From assembly GCA_903871735.1 (NCBI GenBank), contig CAIQHU010000126.1, positions 1 to 57,115 on the forward strand: a DNA stretch of 57,115 nucleotides. Reading direction: 5' to 3'. Numbering within the stretch: position 1 is the first letter of the stretch; every line of letters starts with the position of its first letter. Under the pieces are notes generated by a model. The model was not told the DNA's origin, made no database searches, and saw only the letters and a list, made by a program, of their open reading frames with translations. The stretch comes from an uncultured beta proteobacterium. GTDB taxonomy: Bacteria > Pseudomonadota > Gammaproteobacteria > Burkholderiales > Burkholderiaceae. Below, piece after piece: positions 16,541-25,393 of the stretch. The position numbers were made by a program, and so were the translations under genes.

Positions 16541-17437
16541 TTAAATGCGATAAAAAATCTGGGCATTTTCATAGAAAATCTGACGTTGCTCCTGCGGTGC
16601 GTATTCGGACAAAACTTTTCTGTATAAAGAAATAAAGTCTATATAACTCATGTGTAATTTTTCGAGAGGAAAGTTACTACCAAAAATAGTCCTGTCCACA
16701 CCAAAAATTTGTATGCAATCCCGAATCACTTGCCGAATCTGTGGGTAGGTTATCCCTCCTGAAAACATTCCCAAACCTGAAATCTTGACAGCAACATTTG
16801 GATAAGATGCTAGTAGTGCTAAAGCTTCGCGCCATTGCCCAATTCCACTTGCGGACCTATCAAATAACATCCCAGAGTGTAATAGTATGAAGCGCACTTG
16901 GGGATAAGCCTTAACTAGTTCCACAGCATGGATTGCTTGTGGAGCAAAAATTTGTAATTCAAAATGCAAGTCTTCTTTAGCAAGTAAATCAAACCCTCGT
17001 CGGAATTCCTGCGTGTTACACAGATCCGGACAACTTACATTTTTACGATAGGGTGCCGTATCGTCCCAATGAATTTGATGTCGCACTCCCCGCACATTCG
17101 GATATTGCAGATGCTCTTTAATTTTGGACTCTAAATCGGCATCCGTCATATCCGCCTGAAATACAATCGCATTTGGAAATCCATGAAGATCGCTGATAGA
17201 CTGCAACCATTTTGTTTCAGAAAGACTTTTTTCAATACCCCAATTCGCAGTCACGTGCACTGATTTAACCACCCCAGCAGGCACCACATCATGCATCCAC
17301 TCCTCTACAGGATAGTCCGTACGTATGCCAAATAAATCACCAGCCATATGTGGTGCAGCAGGGTCTTGTAACCAGCTAATATATTCTCGTAACCACAAAT
17401 GGTGGTGGGTATCAATGACTGGGCCTTGATAATTCAT
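16541..17437 (-). CDS. Amidohydrolase family protein (COG3618 lactonase type)
   Basis: A 298-residue TIM-barrel enzyme of the amidohydrolase_2 group that includes L-fuconolactonase and 2-pyrone-4,6-dicarboxylate lactonase. Motifs are VIDTHHHLWL at the N-terminus, GVRHQIHW in the middle, ILLHSG, and FGSNFPLEKL near the C-terminus. It should hydrolyse a lactone or small cyclic ester. Start ATG 17437 has AGGAG at 6 bases. It is one of three COG3618-type genes here and stands alone. The substrate is unknown. Confidence 0.85.
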   Translation of the reverse strand: MNYQGPVIDTHHHLWLREYISWLQDPAAPHMAGDLFGIRTDYPVEEWMHDVVPAGVVKSVHVTANWGIEKSLSETKWLQSISDLHGFPNAIVFQADMTDADLESKIKEHLQYPNVRGVRHQIHWDDTAPYRKNVSCPDLCNTQEFRRGFDLLAKEDLHFELQIFAPQAIHAVELVKAYPQVRFILLHSGMLFDRSASGIGQWREALALLASYPNVAVKISGLGMFSGGITYPQIRQVIRDCIQIFGVDRTIFGSNFPLEKLHMSYIDFISLYRKVLSEYAPQEQRQIFYENAQIFYRI

Positions 17438-17554
17438 CGGATCTCCTTTTTAGATCGTTCGTAGATCATTTTTATCTAAAATAATTGACTAGTAAACGCA
17501 ATCTTACTTGAAAATAAGCCCACCTTACAAATATGCCCCACTTGCAAAGACTAA

Positions 17555-18010
17555 CTACTTATTCGGATGAAATTGACCACTCGTATCACAAATTACATTC
17601 CATAAAACCTCATCAGTTGGCTCGATATTTACTCCGCCTATGGACTCAAAAGTAATCCGTATTTCCTCTGCGACTCCTCTTCCATATTCGCCATTAAAGA
17701 GTTTAGTCTTAATAAACTGATGCGTTTTTTGAAGACAATTAAACTCCGTCGTGATTATTTCAGATAAATAGGATATATTTTGTTGAGTTTGTACCCTACG
17801 AAATGTCCGCATGATCTCCAAGCCAATAGACCCGTTCGGATTTTTTCTCAGCAATTCAGGATCATAGTACCGAGCCTCATCTTTCGTCATAGAAATTCTT
17901 ACCCAATGGTCCTGCTGATCTGGATAATCAGGATATTTTCCAATGTATTCATAGTACAAGCCACCTATGATGAGTAAAGAGTAAATTACTATTTTGAACT
18001 GGGTTTTCAT
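17555..18010 (-). CDS. Exported protein resembling surface-adhesin E domain proteins
   Basis: A 151-residue protein beginning MKTQFKIVIYSLLIIGGLYY, a signal peptide or anchor. The following pattern (WVRISMTKDEARYYDPE, RTFRRVQTQQ, TEFNCLQKTHQ and a final WNVICD) resembles the surface-adhesin protein E domain (PF16747), which is common in betaproteobacterial exported proteins. Two cysteines could form a disulfide. A single gene with no informative neighbours. The function claim is weak. Confidence 0.6.
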   Translation of the reverse strand: MKTQFKIVIYSLLIIGGLYYEYIGKYPDYPDQQDHWVRISMTKDEARYYDPELLRKNPNGSIGLEIMRTFRRVQTQQNISYLSEIITTEFNCLQKTHQFIKTKLFNGEYGRGVAEEIRITFESIGGVNIEPTDEVLWNVICDTSGQFHPNK

Positions 18011-18107
18011 AACCCATATTTTACTCGGAATCTAATGCCTAATCGTGATTGAGCCGACTGAAGAAAGTTTGCTTTTTTTGACCCTTTTAATTAATATGGA
18101 AGAACTA

Positions 18108-18158
18108 CAAGCTATTTAACAACTAACTGACAATTTTGTTGAACTGGTAAATAGCTTG
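18108..18158. promoter_or_regulatory. 11-base inverted repeat upstream of the IPNS-like dioxygenase gene
   Basis: CAAGCTATTTA (18108-18118) and TAAATAGCTTG (18148-18158) are perfect inverted copies separated by 29 bases, which themselves contain AACAAC and GTTG. The right arm ends 55 bases before the start at 18214. It could be a pair of operator half-sites, allowing looping, or a leader hairpin. Confidence 0.4.
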
Positions 18159-18213
18159 CGCATTACATTTCTAAAATAATACCTATTCAAATAAAAATTG
18201 AAAGAGACCTGAG

Positions 18214-19278
18214 ATGAATGATTCGAATCTGAATATTGCACAACAAACGCCGCCTGTCCAAACTCAGGCGATCACAACTTTGCCAACGGATATACGAGAT
18301 AAAGTACTACCTTCAAGAACCCTCCCTGTGGTTGACCTAGGTCCTTTTTTACAAGGGCAAACAAATACCCTTGAACCACTTGCGAAGAAGTGGCGAGATA
18401 TTTGTGAAAATTTGGGCTTTTTATGCGTGATTAATCACGGCTTATCGCCTTTATTGATTGAACAAATGGAACAGGCAACTCGCGCATTTCATGCACTACC
18501 TGATTCAGAAAAACTCGATTTACATGTCACAGAACATCAACGTGGATATATTCCGTCTAGAGCCACAATGCTCAAACACTCTACCTACGAAAAGCATACA
18601 AAACTCGATACTGTTGAATGCCTTGTCATAGCGACAGACTATCCCACAGATCACCCTGAACTTCTTGCAGGCAAACAGTTCTATTCGAGAAATCGTTGGC
18701 CAGCTAACCTGCCAGAATTCCAACCTATTGTCGAAAACTATATGAGAACAGTCGAAGACCTTGGGAAAAAACTCTTACCCGTGTGGGCAAGAGCCCTAGA
18801 ACTCCCTGAAAACTTCTTTGAGCCGTATTTTGAAGAGCCTTATTCGTATTTCAGAATTGCTAAATATCCTAAAACTGATTTTGTGGCAGATCAAGAGTTT
18901 GGGCTCGGGGCACATGCCGATACTGGCTTCATGACCTTTTTACCGCCAGCATTAGAACAAGGTCTCCAAGTACTTGATGAGCAGGGTCAATGGTTTTGGC
19001 CGCAAGTCCCCGATGGAGCCTTAATTGTCAATATAGGACAATTCTTATCGCGCTGGACTAACGGACGCTTTCGGGCGACACCTCATCGCGTCCTTCCCCC
19101 TCGACAAAACGATCGGTATTCTTTTGCATGCTTTATCAACACCAGTCTTGACTCAGAAGCAAGTTGTCTACCAACGTGTACCTCAACTGAAAATCCACCT
19201 CTATACCCTACCCAAAGTTATTGGTCTTATTTCCAGTGGTATATGAAAAATACGTATTCACACTATGGTAATCAATGA
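18214..19278 (+). CDS. Isopenicillin-N-synthase-like 2-oxoglutarate/Fe(II) dioxygenase
   Basis: A 354-residue cytoplasmic oxygenase. The N-terminal DIOX_N domain begins LPVVDLGPFL near residue 38 and includes GFLCVINHGL. The C-terminal 2OG-FeII domain has the metal ligands GAHADTG near residue 233 and TPHRV near 291, with the 2OG-binding RYSFACF after it. The family hydroxylates or cyclises small molecules. The gene converges with the LigI-like gene, so the substrate could be an acid from the same pathways, but nothing in the sequence fixes it. An inverted repeat lies upstream. Confidence 0.87.
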   Translation: MNDSNLNIAQQTPPVQTQAITTLPTDIRDKVLPSRTLPVVDLGPFLQGQTNTLEPLAKKWRDICENLGFLCVINHGLSPLLIEQMEQATRAFHALPDSEKLDLHVTEHQRGYIPSRATMLKHSTYEKHTKLDTVECLVIATDYPTDHPELLAGKQFYSRNRWPANLPEFQPIVENYMRTVEDLGKKLLPVWARALELPENFFEPYFEEPYSYFRIAKYPKTDFVADQEFGLGAHADTGFMTFLPPALEQGLQVLDEQGQWFWPQVPDGALIVNIGQFLSRWTNGRFRATPHRVLPPRQNDRYSFACFINTSLDSEASCLPTCTSTENPPLYPTQSYWSYFQWYMKNTYSHYGNQ

Positions 19279-19313
19279 TTTTTAGCCAGAAATAAAAAAA
19301 TCTCGCCTTCAAT

Positions 19314-20225
19314 TTAGGCTAAGGGCCAGTAAAGTCGATTGGGATTATCAACTAATAATTGATGCTGCAATGCGAATGTCGGAGCAATGTGAGGTATCCA
19401 GTCCACAAGCAAGCCATCATCTGGCATGTGGTCGGTCAAATTAGGGTGAGGCCAATCCGTTCCACTTAAAACCCGATCTGGAAATCGTTCAACTAACAGC
19501 TTACCAAAAGGGATTACGTCTTGATAAGGTTTTAACTCGCCATGAATTGCTTTTGGTCCTTGCATGGATAAACGTTCCGGACAAGTCACTTTAGTCCAGA
19601 TATTTTCATGCTCACTCAAAAGGCGGATCAATAAACCAAATTCTGGTCCATTCACATCTTTACTCACATTTGGTCGCCCCATATGATCTACCACGACGAT
19701 TGTTGGTAACTGCGAAAAAAAACTCCATAACTCGGGTAAATCGACAGCCTCAAAATAAACCACAATATGCCAACCCAATGGCGCAATACGGGCAGCCACC
19801 TCCATCAACTCGTCCTTGGGCGTAAAGTCTACAAGCCGCTTGATAAAGTTAAAGCGAACTCCCCGAACTCCAGCCTCATGCAAGTCATTTAGCGCTGCAT
19901 CAGTTATGTTTCGCCCAACCGTCGCAATCCCGCGCGCTTTTCCCTGACTATGAATTAAAGCATCTACTAGCGCCCGATTATCCGTGCCATGACAGCTTGC
20001 ACCGACAATGACATTTTTATCAAACCCTAAATGATCTCGCAATGCAAATAATTGTTCTTTAGAAGCGTCACATGGGGTATATTTTCGCTCAGGTGCAAAA
20101 GGAAATTCATGGCCAGGACCAAACACATGGCAATGGGTATCCACCGCACCTTTTGGTAATTTAAATGTGGGCTTTGAAGGGTTTTGATACCAGTCTAACC
20201 AACCAGCAGATTTTGTAAAAGACAT
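19314..20225 (-). CDS. ligI: 2-pyrone-4,6-dicarboxylate lactonase-like amidohydrolase
   Basis: A 303-residue enzyme that matches, as I remember it, LigI of the protocatechuate 4,5-cleavage pathway nearly end to end: DTHCHVFGP, FPFAPERKYTP, ALRDHLGF, ASCHGTDNRAL, GVRFNFIKRLVDF, VVVDHMGRP, GTDWPHPN and DNPNRLYWP. LigI hydrolyses 2-pyrone-4,6-dicarboxylate to 4-oxalomesaconate. No ligABC or ligJ gene is in the window, though an RraA/LigK-like aldolase sits at 47503-48162. The start is uncertain: ATG 20225 is chosen, with in-frame ATGs at 20234 and 20243. The 320 bases upstream carry only short repeats. Confidence 0.85.
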   Translation of the reverse strand: MSFTKSAGWLDWYQNPSKPTFKLPKGAVDTHCHVFGPGHEFPFAPERKYTPCDASKEQLFALRDHLGFDKNVIVGASCHGTDNRALVDALIHSQGKARGIATVGRNITDAALNDLHEAGVRGVRFNFIKRLVDFTPKDELMEVAARIAPLGWHIVVYFEAVDLPELWSFFSQLPTIVVVDHMGRPNVSKDVNGPEFGLLIRLLSEHENIWTKVTCPERLSMQGPKAIHGELKPYQDVIPFGKLLVERFPDRVLSGTDWPHPNLTDHMPDDGLLVDWIPHIAPTFALQHQLLVDNPNRLYWPLA

Positions 20226-20474
20226 CCGTTCCATCTCTCTCATAAAAATGATACCTTCAATGACTGACTAATTTGACCATATTTTGATCATCTTGTTTTA
20301 AATACCTTGTTCTCATTATCGGAGTCAGCTTGCTGATGATGCAGTTCAATCTTGGCTACATTACTTGAATTATCCTAAACGAATTAGCACTACCCATCAA
20401 ATACGAACTGATCAAATTGATGCCCCCCTACCTATGAGGTCAAGTTAGAATACTTTACAATTGATTGATTGATT

Positions 20475-20507
20475 CGATTTACCTATTTCAGCGATTTACC
20501 TATTTCA
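20475..20507. repeat. Two tandem copies of a 16-base repeat
   Basis: CGATTTACCTATTTCA occurs at 20475-20490 and again at 20492-20507 (period 17), directly after three ATTG tetranucleotides (20460-20471). It lies 42 bases before the NIPSNAP gene, in the divergent region between it and the LigI-like gene, and may be an activator or repressor site or slippage debris. The rest of the 323-base gap shows nothing firm. Confidence 0.6.
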
Positions 20508-20548
20508 ATTTTAAGACTTTCTTCTCAACTATTTTAAAAAGGTCCCCT

Positions 20549-20875
20549 ATGATCCACGAACTCCGTATTTATCACTGTGCGCCAGGTAAATTACCTGAAG
20601 TCAGCAAGCGCTTTGCCACGATTACATTGGCTCTCTTTGCTAAACATGGGATTCGTCAAGTTGGTTTTTGGACAACCTTGATAGGTCCAAATAGTTCTGA
20701 CCTCTACTATATTCTCGAATGGGATAGCCTAGCAGACCGAGAAACCAAATGGAATGCTTTTGCTGCTGATCCAGAATGGCTGCAAGAAAAAGCTAAAACA
20801 GAACAACAAGGTGCATTAATTGATCATTTTGAAAATATTATGCTCAATCCAACTTCTTATTCCGCTCTCAAATAA
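20549..20875 (+). CDS. NIPSNAP family protein
   Basis: A 108-residue alpha/beta-barrel dimer-type protein of the NIPSNAP family (PF07978). It starts MIHELRIYHCAPGKLPEV and contains the typical GFWTTLIG, YYILEWDSLADRE and AFAADPEW segments. Start ATG 20549 has AAAGG at a good distance; longer in-frame extensions lack this. Relatives are often found beside catabolic enzymes, with poorly known roles. It is divergent from the LigI-like gene. Confidence 0.88.
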   Translation: MIHELRIYHCAPGKLPEVSKRFATITLALFAKHGIRQVGFWTTLIGPNSSDLYYILEWDSLADRETKWNAFAADPEWLQEKAKTEQQGALIDHFENIMLNPTSYSALK

Positions 20876-21048
20876 ATAACTACTTTTTTGTGTAACAAAT
20901 CCAATCAAGTTTAAAAATACATAAAGGTCAAACCACGCCTTACTCACCTAAACACTTACTTTAATTACGCAATTATCTGCTCAAAATCGAACTCTATTTC
21001 AACGATTAGCCATCTTCATTGTACTTTTATTGGAAAGCTGCCCCATCA

Positions 21049-22830
21049 GTGAAATCTTATCTATTGATCGTATATTTTTGGCTGTGGACCTCTCTGGCAT
21101 ATGGTCAGATCCGAGAGGTGCCTCTAGAACCTGAAATGGCTACAGGATCTTTTCGTCAACAGTTAGTTAACTCCAGCAAAATGATGGTGGTTACTCCCAA
21201 TACCGATGCTTCTAAGACGGCTCTTGCAATACTAAAAAAAGGGGGCACTGCGGTCGACGCAGCAATCGCTGCTGCTATTATGTTAACCTTAACTGAACCG
21301 AATGCTAGTGGTATCGGTGGAGGTGGATTTTTAATCCATTACAACGCAGCAACTCAAAAATTGAGCGCTTATGACGGTCGAGAAACTGCCCCAGCTCAAG
21401 TCGATCCCAAACAATTTTTATTGGCCAATGGCAATGCCATGCCATTTGTAGAGGCTCGCGTAAGTGGGAAGGCAGTTGGTACACCTGGCCTACTCCGCTT
21501 ACTCGAACTATCTCATCAACAACATGGCAAACTACCCTGGGCAGATTTAATTCAACCAACAATTGATTTAGCTAAAAAAGGGTTTTTACCATCCACTCGC
21601 CTACAACAGCTGATTCGCCAAGATCCCCATCTCAGAAATAATCCAGCAGCCAAACTCTATTTTTTTGATTCGCAAGGCCAAACCCACCCACCACAATATC
21701 AACTGAAAAATCCAGAGTTAGCAAAGGTCTTGAGCGATATTGCAATATCTGGCAGCCAAGCTTTTTATTCCGGTCCATTAGCGCATCAAATTATCCGCGC
21801 TGTACAAAATGACGCACACCCAGGAAGCCTTCAATTAAGTGATTTGTCAAATTATCAAGTAAAAATACGGGAGATATTTTGTGGCAAGTACCAGTCTTGG
21901 AATATTTGTGGCATGCCACCACCTTCTTCGGGAACTATAACAATCCTACAAATCTTAGCCCTCTTGGAACAAAAAAATATTCATCAATATCAACCAAACT
22001 CCTGGCAGACAATCCATTTATTCTCAGAGGCTGGAAAACTCGCTTATGCTGATCGAGATGCGTATATCGCTGATCCAGACTTTGCTCGCACCCCAAGTAA
22101 AGAACTCCTTGAACAGGCATATATCCAAAATCGCTCTGAACTGATTCAAATGAACCAAAGTTTACCTAAAGCAGTCGCTGGTAAACCCGCTAATCTTCAA
22201 ACGCAATATGCGCCGGATCAACTAACAGAAGAATTTGGAACTAGTCATCTTTCAATCATCGACCAGCAAGGTAATCAAGTATCACTGACAACAACAATAG
22301 AGTCACAATTTGGTTCACGCATTATGGTCGAAGGATTTTTTTTGAATAACCAATTAACTGATTTTTCATTTCAACCAAATCTAGCTGGCCTACCAATCGC
22401 TAATCGCATCGAAGCTAATAAAAGACCCAGAAGCTCCATGGCGCCCTTAATCATCCTGAATGAATCGGGTCAAGCTGTAATGACGATTGGCTCAGCAGGC
22501 GGTAGTAATATCATTAACTTTGTAGCAAAAACCTTACTAGGATTATTTCATTGGAATTTAAATATCCAAGAAGCAATTGCACTACCTAATTTTGGTAATA
22601 GAAATCAAGAAACCGAATTAGAAGTTTCCGGATTTTGGAAAGATATCGCCCCCGAGTTAGAAAAACGCGGTCATCAAATCAAGTATGTTGATTATCCTAG
22701 TGGTACCCAAGGAATTATGAAATCTCCAACTCCAATCCTTCGAGAAAATACGGCATTATCTCGCTTACAAAATAACCAACTCTTTGGTGCAGCCGACCCT
22801 CGCCGACTCGGTTTAGCGATCGGAGAGTAA
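21049..22830 (+). CDS. ggt: Gamma-glutamyltransferase
   Basis: A 593-residue periplasmic Ntn-hydrolase precursor that cleaves gamma-glutamyl bonds such as those of glutathione. A signal peptide (KSYLLIVYFWLWTSLAYGQ) precedes the large subunit with GGTAVDAAIAA and GIGGGGFLI. Autoprocessing should occur before the Thr in EFGTSHLSIID (canonical TTHYS-like), giving the small subunit with PRSSMAPLIIL and IGSAGGSNI. GTG 21049 is chosen because it begins the signal peptide; TTG 21019 is the alternative. Single gene. Confidence 0.9.
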   Translation: MKSYLLIVYFWLWTSLAYGQIREVPLEPEMATGSFRQQLVNSSKMMVVTPNTDASKTALAILKKGGTAVDAAIAAAIMLTLTEPNASGIGGGGFLIHYNAATQKLSAYDGRETAPAQVDPKQFLLANGNAMPFVEARVSGKAVGTPGLLRLLELSHQQHGKLPWADLIQPTIDLAKKGFLPSTRLQQLIRQDPHLRNNPAAKLYFFDSQGQTHPPQYQLKNPELAKVLSDIAISGSQAFYSGPLAHQIIRAVQNDAHPGSLQLSDLSNYQVKIREIFCGKYQSWNICGMPPPSSGTITILQILALLEQKNIHQYQPNSWQTIHLFSEAGKLAYADRDAYIADPDFARTPSKELLEQAYIQNRSELIQMNQSLPKAVAGKPANLQTQYAPDQLTEEFGTSHLSIIDQQGNQVSLTTTIESQFGSRIMVEGFFLNNQLTDFSFQPNLAGLPIANRIEANKRPRSSMAPLIILNESGQAVMTIGSAGGSNIINFVAKTLLGLFHWNLNIQEAIALPNFGNRNQETELEVSGFWKDIAPELEKRGHQIKYVDYPSGTQGIMKSPTPILRENTALSRLQNNQLFGAADPRRLGLAIGE

Positions 22831-22861
22831 AAGCCTCAAATCACTATTCATGTCAATGCCT

Positions 22862-23365
22862 TCAGGATGCGGGTACAGTTACTGGAGCCTTTGCCTGAAT
22901 TGCTGCAAACGCCTGGCTTAATCTTAAATGTACTTGACCTAACAAAGAAACTGCCTCTAATGCTTGTAACAAAGGCTTTAATAAGTCGCTAGGCGACTGT
23001 AAATACTCATGGATTAACAGATTTCTCAGGCCAAGTAACTCAATCCAATCATCCGTTGACGAAAGCCAACCCAACTTTTCAGCTAGGATTAGATTATCAA
23101 GTTGTGAACCAACTTTTTCCATGTTCAATCGTAATAAAGTAGGTAACAATTTACCGCCAAGCCTGTCCTGAAGCCTCCCGAATCGTGCTACAAAAGCATC
23201 TAAAATATCACTATACGCTTCACTATTCGCTAAGGAGTTCACCCAGTCCAAATTAATTTGATGGCTAATCAAACGAATTCGAGTTCGCTCCAAATAGTGT
23301 ACTTCTTTTGCGGTGATACGTAAAAGTTCTTCTGCCAAAAAAAATTGCTCTTCTAATTTCCTCAT
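22862..23365 (-). CDS. HepT-like toxin (DUF86 family) of a MntA/HepT pair
   Basis: A 167-residue helical protein with the HEPN-type motif RX4HXY as RNLLIHEY, residues 114-121, close to the C-terminus. In characterised pairs HepT is an RNase whose motif tyrosine is AMPylated by MntA. It overlaps the MntA-like gene by 4 bases (ATGA). It is somewhat longer than the usual HepT of about 110-145 residues, with an Ala/Val-rich tail. Chromosomal stabilisation or anti-phage roles are possible but not shown. Confidence 0.78.
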   Translation of the reverse strand: MRKLEEQFFLAEELLRITAKEVHYLERTRIRLISHQINLDWVNSLANSEAYSDILDAFVARFGRLQDRLGGKLLPTLLRLNMEKVGSQLDNLILAEKLGWLSSTDDWIELLGLRNLLIHEYLQSPSDLLKPLLQALEAVSLLGQVHLRLSQAFAAIQAKAPVTVPAS

Positions 23366-23661
23366 AAAACGATTCCTGTTTGCAAAGCCAAGTTATAAAT
23401 CGGTGATGGCAAGCTAGATGGATCTTTAATCAAGACATCAACTTGACGACCACCTAGTTGAATACATAAGCGACTAGATAGCTGACAATAGGCTTTCGTT
23501 CTGTCATCAAGTAAGTGATCTAGTTCAATCAATAAATCAATATCGCCACCACGCTGTAAATCATCAGTTCGACTGCCAAACAATCGGACTACTGCCCGTG
23601 TTCCAAATTGTTTAGCGACCTCTTCTTGAATAATCTGACAAGTATGCTTATCCAACCTCAT
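23362..23661 (-). CDS. MntA-like minimal nucleotidyltransferase (antitoxin)
   Basis: A 99-residue minimal nucleotidyltransferase with VVRLFGSRTDDL and GGDIDLLIEL. The catalytic GS is at residues 29-30 and the DxD at 40-42, nine residues apart, where ten is more usual. A third acidic residue is expected in RQVDVLI. It would transfer AMP to the HepT-like partner encoded immediately downstream with a 4-base overlap. Upstream lie two adjacent inverted repeats that may serve in regulation. Confidence 0.8.
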   Translation of the reverse strand: MRLDKHTCQIIQEEVAKQFGTRAVVRLFGSRTDDLQRGGDIDLLIELDHLLDDRTKAYCQLSSRLCIQLGGRQVDVLIKDPSSLPSPIYNLALQTGIVL

Positions 23662-23784
23662 TATCCAACCAAAATCCTATTTTTTTCCTATCAATGAGGC
23701 AATAGTTTACCTAAAATAGATTTTAGAATTGGACTATATCCCTTGATGAAGTAAGGTAGAAGTGAGCGCATCGTATTGCAACCT

Positions 23785-23833
23785 GTGAATCATCAATGCA
23801 TTCACGGTGCAGTGAATTTGGGTTGAAATTCAC
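23785..23833. promoter_or_regulatory. Two adjacent GTGAAT/ATTCAC inverted repeats
   Basis: GTGAAT...ATTCAC at 23785-23805 (9-base spacer) is followed by GTGAATTT...AAATTCAC at 23812-23833 (6-base spacer). They lie between the thiolase-like gene's 3' end and the mntA/hepT pair. No T tract follows on either strand, so an operator pair is as likely as a terminator. Confidence 0.4.
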
Positions 23834-23857
23834 TATTTGAACTAGCCCAATTCATTA

Positions 23858-25009
23858 TTAATCACAACTAGCGCCAAGAATGACCGTTGCTTGACTTGAC
23901 AATACGCCACCATTTCCATGCGCCAGAGCAACTTCACAATTAGCCACCTGCCTAGCGCCACACTCTCCCCGAATTTGGCGAGCTGCTTCAATCAGTAAAA
24001 ATAAACCATACATTCCAGGATGACAGTAGGATAAGCCACCCCCGTTAGTGTTTACTGCCAAAGATCCTCCGGGAGCAATGAATCCCTGTTCAATAAATCG
24101 ACCACCCTCACCCTTTGGACAAAAACCCAGGTCCTCTAAAAATAAAATCGTGTTAATCGTAAATGCGTCATACAACATCGCCACATTGATGTCTCCTTGT
24201 CGCACGCCAGCCATATGAAAAGCAGCAGGCCCTGACCGACTAGCAGCAGTTACAGTCAAATCAGGCATACTAGTTATCCTTGTGTGAGACAAAGATTCAC
24301 CTACACCCAACACATATACCGGCTTCTTAGCTAAGGTTTTAGCTCGCTCGGCACTCGTTAAAATAATTGCTCCGCCCCCATCCGTGACTAAACAACAGTC
24401 ACGGATCGTCAGTGGATGTGAAACCATCCGAGAACTAAGTACCTCTTCGACAGTTAATGGCTTTTTTTCCCAGGCTACTGGATTTAATAAAGCCCATTGT
24501 CTTGCAGCCACTGCAACCTGGGCTAATTGCTCACGGGTTGTACCGTATTGATGCATGTGGCGAGCTGCCGCCATAGCATAAGCCGTCGGCGGTAAAAAAG
24601 GCTGATACGGAGTCTCGTAAGGATCAAATTCACGCGGACTTGCTACAGCTCGACTCACTGATTTTTGAGTACTCCCATAAACAATTAATGCAACTTCACA
24701 TAAACCGTGCTCAATGGCCATCATTGCATGTCCAATGTGAGACATAAAAGATGAGCCACCAATTTGCGTGTTATCTTGATACTTAGCCGTAATCCCTAGG
24801 TACTCAGTTAATGCTAACGTGGTGAATCGCATTTGCGTTGTTGAACTAAAAATGCCATCAATCTCAGTCATCTTTAAGCCACAGTCATCTAAGGCCCGTA
24901 ATGTGGCCTGCGCCATTAAATCAATCGGTTGTGTACCCGGAGCACATAACCCTAATTGCGATTCTGCAAGACCAACAATGGCAACACTTCCGCGGTGTAA
25001 TCCTGACAT
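23858..25009 (-). CDS. Thiolase-like protein (Ltp2/SCP2-thiolase type)
   Basis: A 383-residue thiolase-fold protein. It has IVGLAESQLG at the N-terminus, YDAFTI, NTNGGGLSYCHPGMYG and HGNGG. The position of the usual acylated cysteine reads QIGGSSFMS, with no Cys, so Claisen chemistry of classic thiolases is unlikely. The Tyr in YDAF and the Tyr in SYCHPG are those expected in Ltp2-like retro-aldolases. The next gene, 9 bases away upstream, encodes a DUF35 OB-fold protein, the usual partner of such enzymes. The pair may cleave a beta-hydroxyacyl-CoA. A divergent acyl-CoA ligase lies beyond. Confidence 0.85.
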   Translation of the reverse strand: MSGLHRGSVAIVGLAESQLGLCAPGTQPIDLMAQATLRALDDCGLKMTEIDGIFSSTTQMRFTTLALTEYLGITAKYQDNTQIGGSSFMSHIGHAMMAIEHGLCEVALIVYGSTQKSVSRAVASPREFDPYETPYQPFLPPTAYAMAAARHMHQYGTTREQLAQVAVAARQWALLNPVAWEKKPLTVEEVLSSRMVSHPLTIRDCCLVTDGGGAIILTSAERAKTLAKKPVYVLGVGESLSHTRITSMPDLTVTAASRSGPAAFHMAGVRQGDINVAMLYDAFTINTILFLEDLGFCPKGEGGRFIEQGFIAPGGSLAVNTNGGGLSYCHPGMYGLFLLIEAARQIRGECGARQVANCEVALAHGNGGVLSSQATVILGASCD

Positions 25010-25018
25010 AATTTAGCC

Positions 25019-25393
25019 CTATAGTGACTTAAAAACAGGTATCGAATTACCAGACTCTGGCAAAATTATCTCTACTTGAACACGCATGCCAATAAAAACT
25101 TGTTCAGGTAAAACGCCCTCTACGCGACTCATCATCCGAAACCCTTCGTCTAATTCAATTAAAGCAACGTTATAAGGCTTCTGATCTTTTTGATAAATGA
25201 CGGTTGTAGAATAGACTGTCCCTAAACCATTTGAAATTTTCCAAATTAAGTCCTCACCAGATTTTGGCGCTCCTATCCTAGGTGGAAAAACGGCTTGCCC
25301 ACTACTATCTTCCTGATAAGCCAATCGCCCTTGTGTGAGATGTTCTTGATATATTCCAAGAGGTGACTGAGTTCCTAAATTAAATGTGTTCAT
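25019..25393 (-). CDS. DUF35 OB-fold protein, partner of the thiolase-like protein
   Basis: A 124-residue protein with the DUF35 OB-fold signature: GLGTVYSTTVIYQ, PYNVALIELDEGFRMMSRV and VFIGMRVQVEI. The N-terminal rubredoxin-like zinc ribbon (CxxC pairs) found in many relatives is missing; no cysteines occur at all. An ATG follows AAAGGA. It is co-transcribed with the thiolase-like gene (9-base gap) and is expected to form a complex with it. Confidence 0.85.
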   Translation of the reverse strand: MNTFNLGTQSPLGIYQEHLTQGRLAYQEDSSGQAVFPPRIGAPKSGEDLIWKISNGLGTVYSTTVIYQKDQKPYNVALIELDEGFRMMSRVEGVLPEQVFIGMRVQVEIILPESGNSIPVFKSL

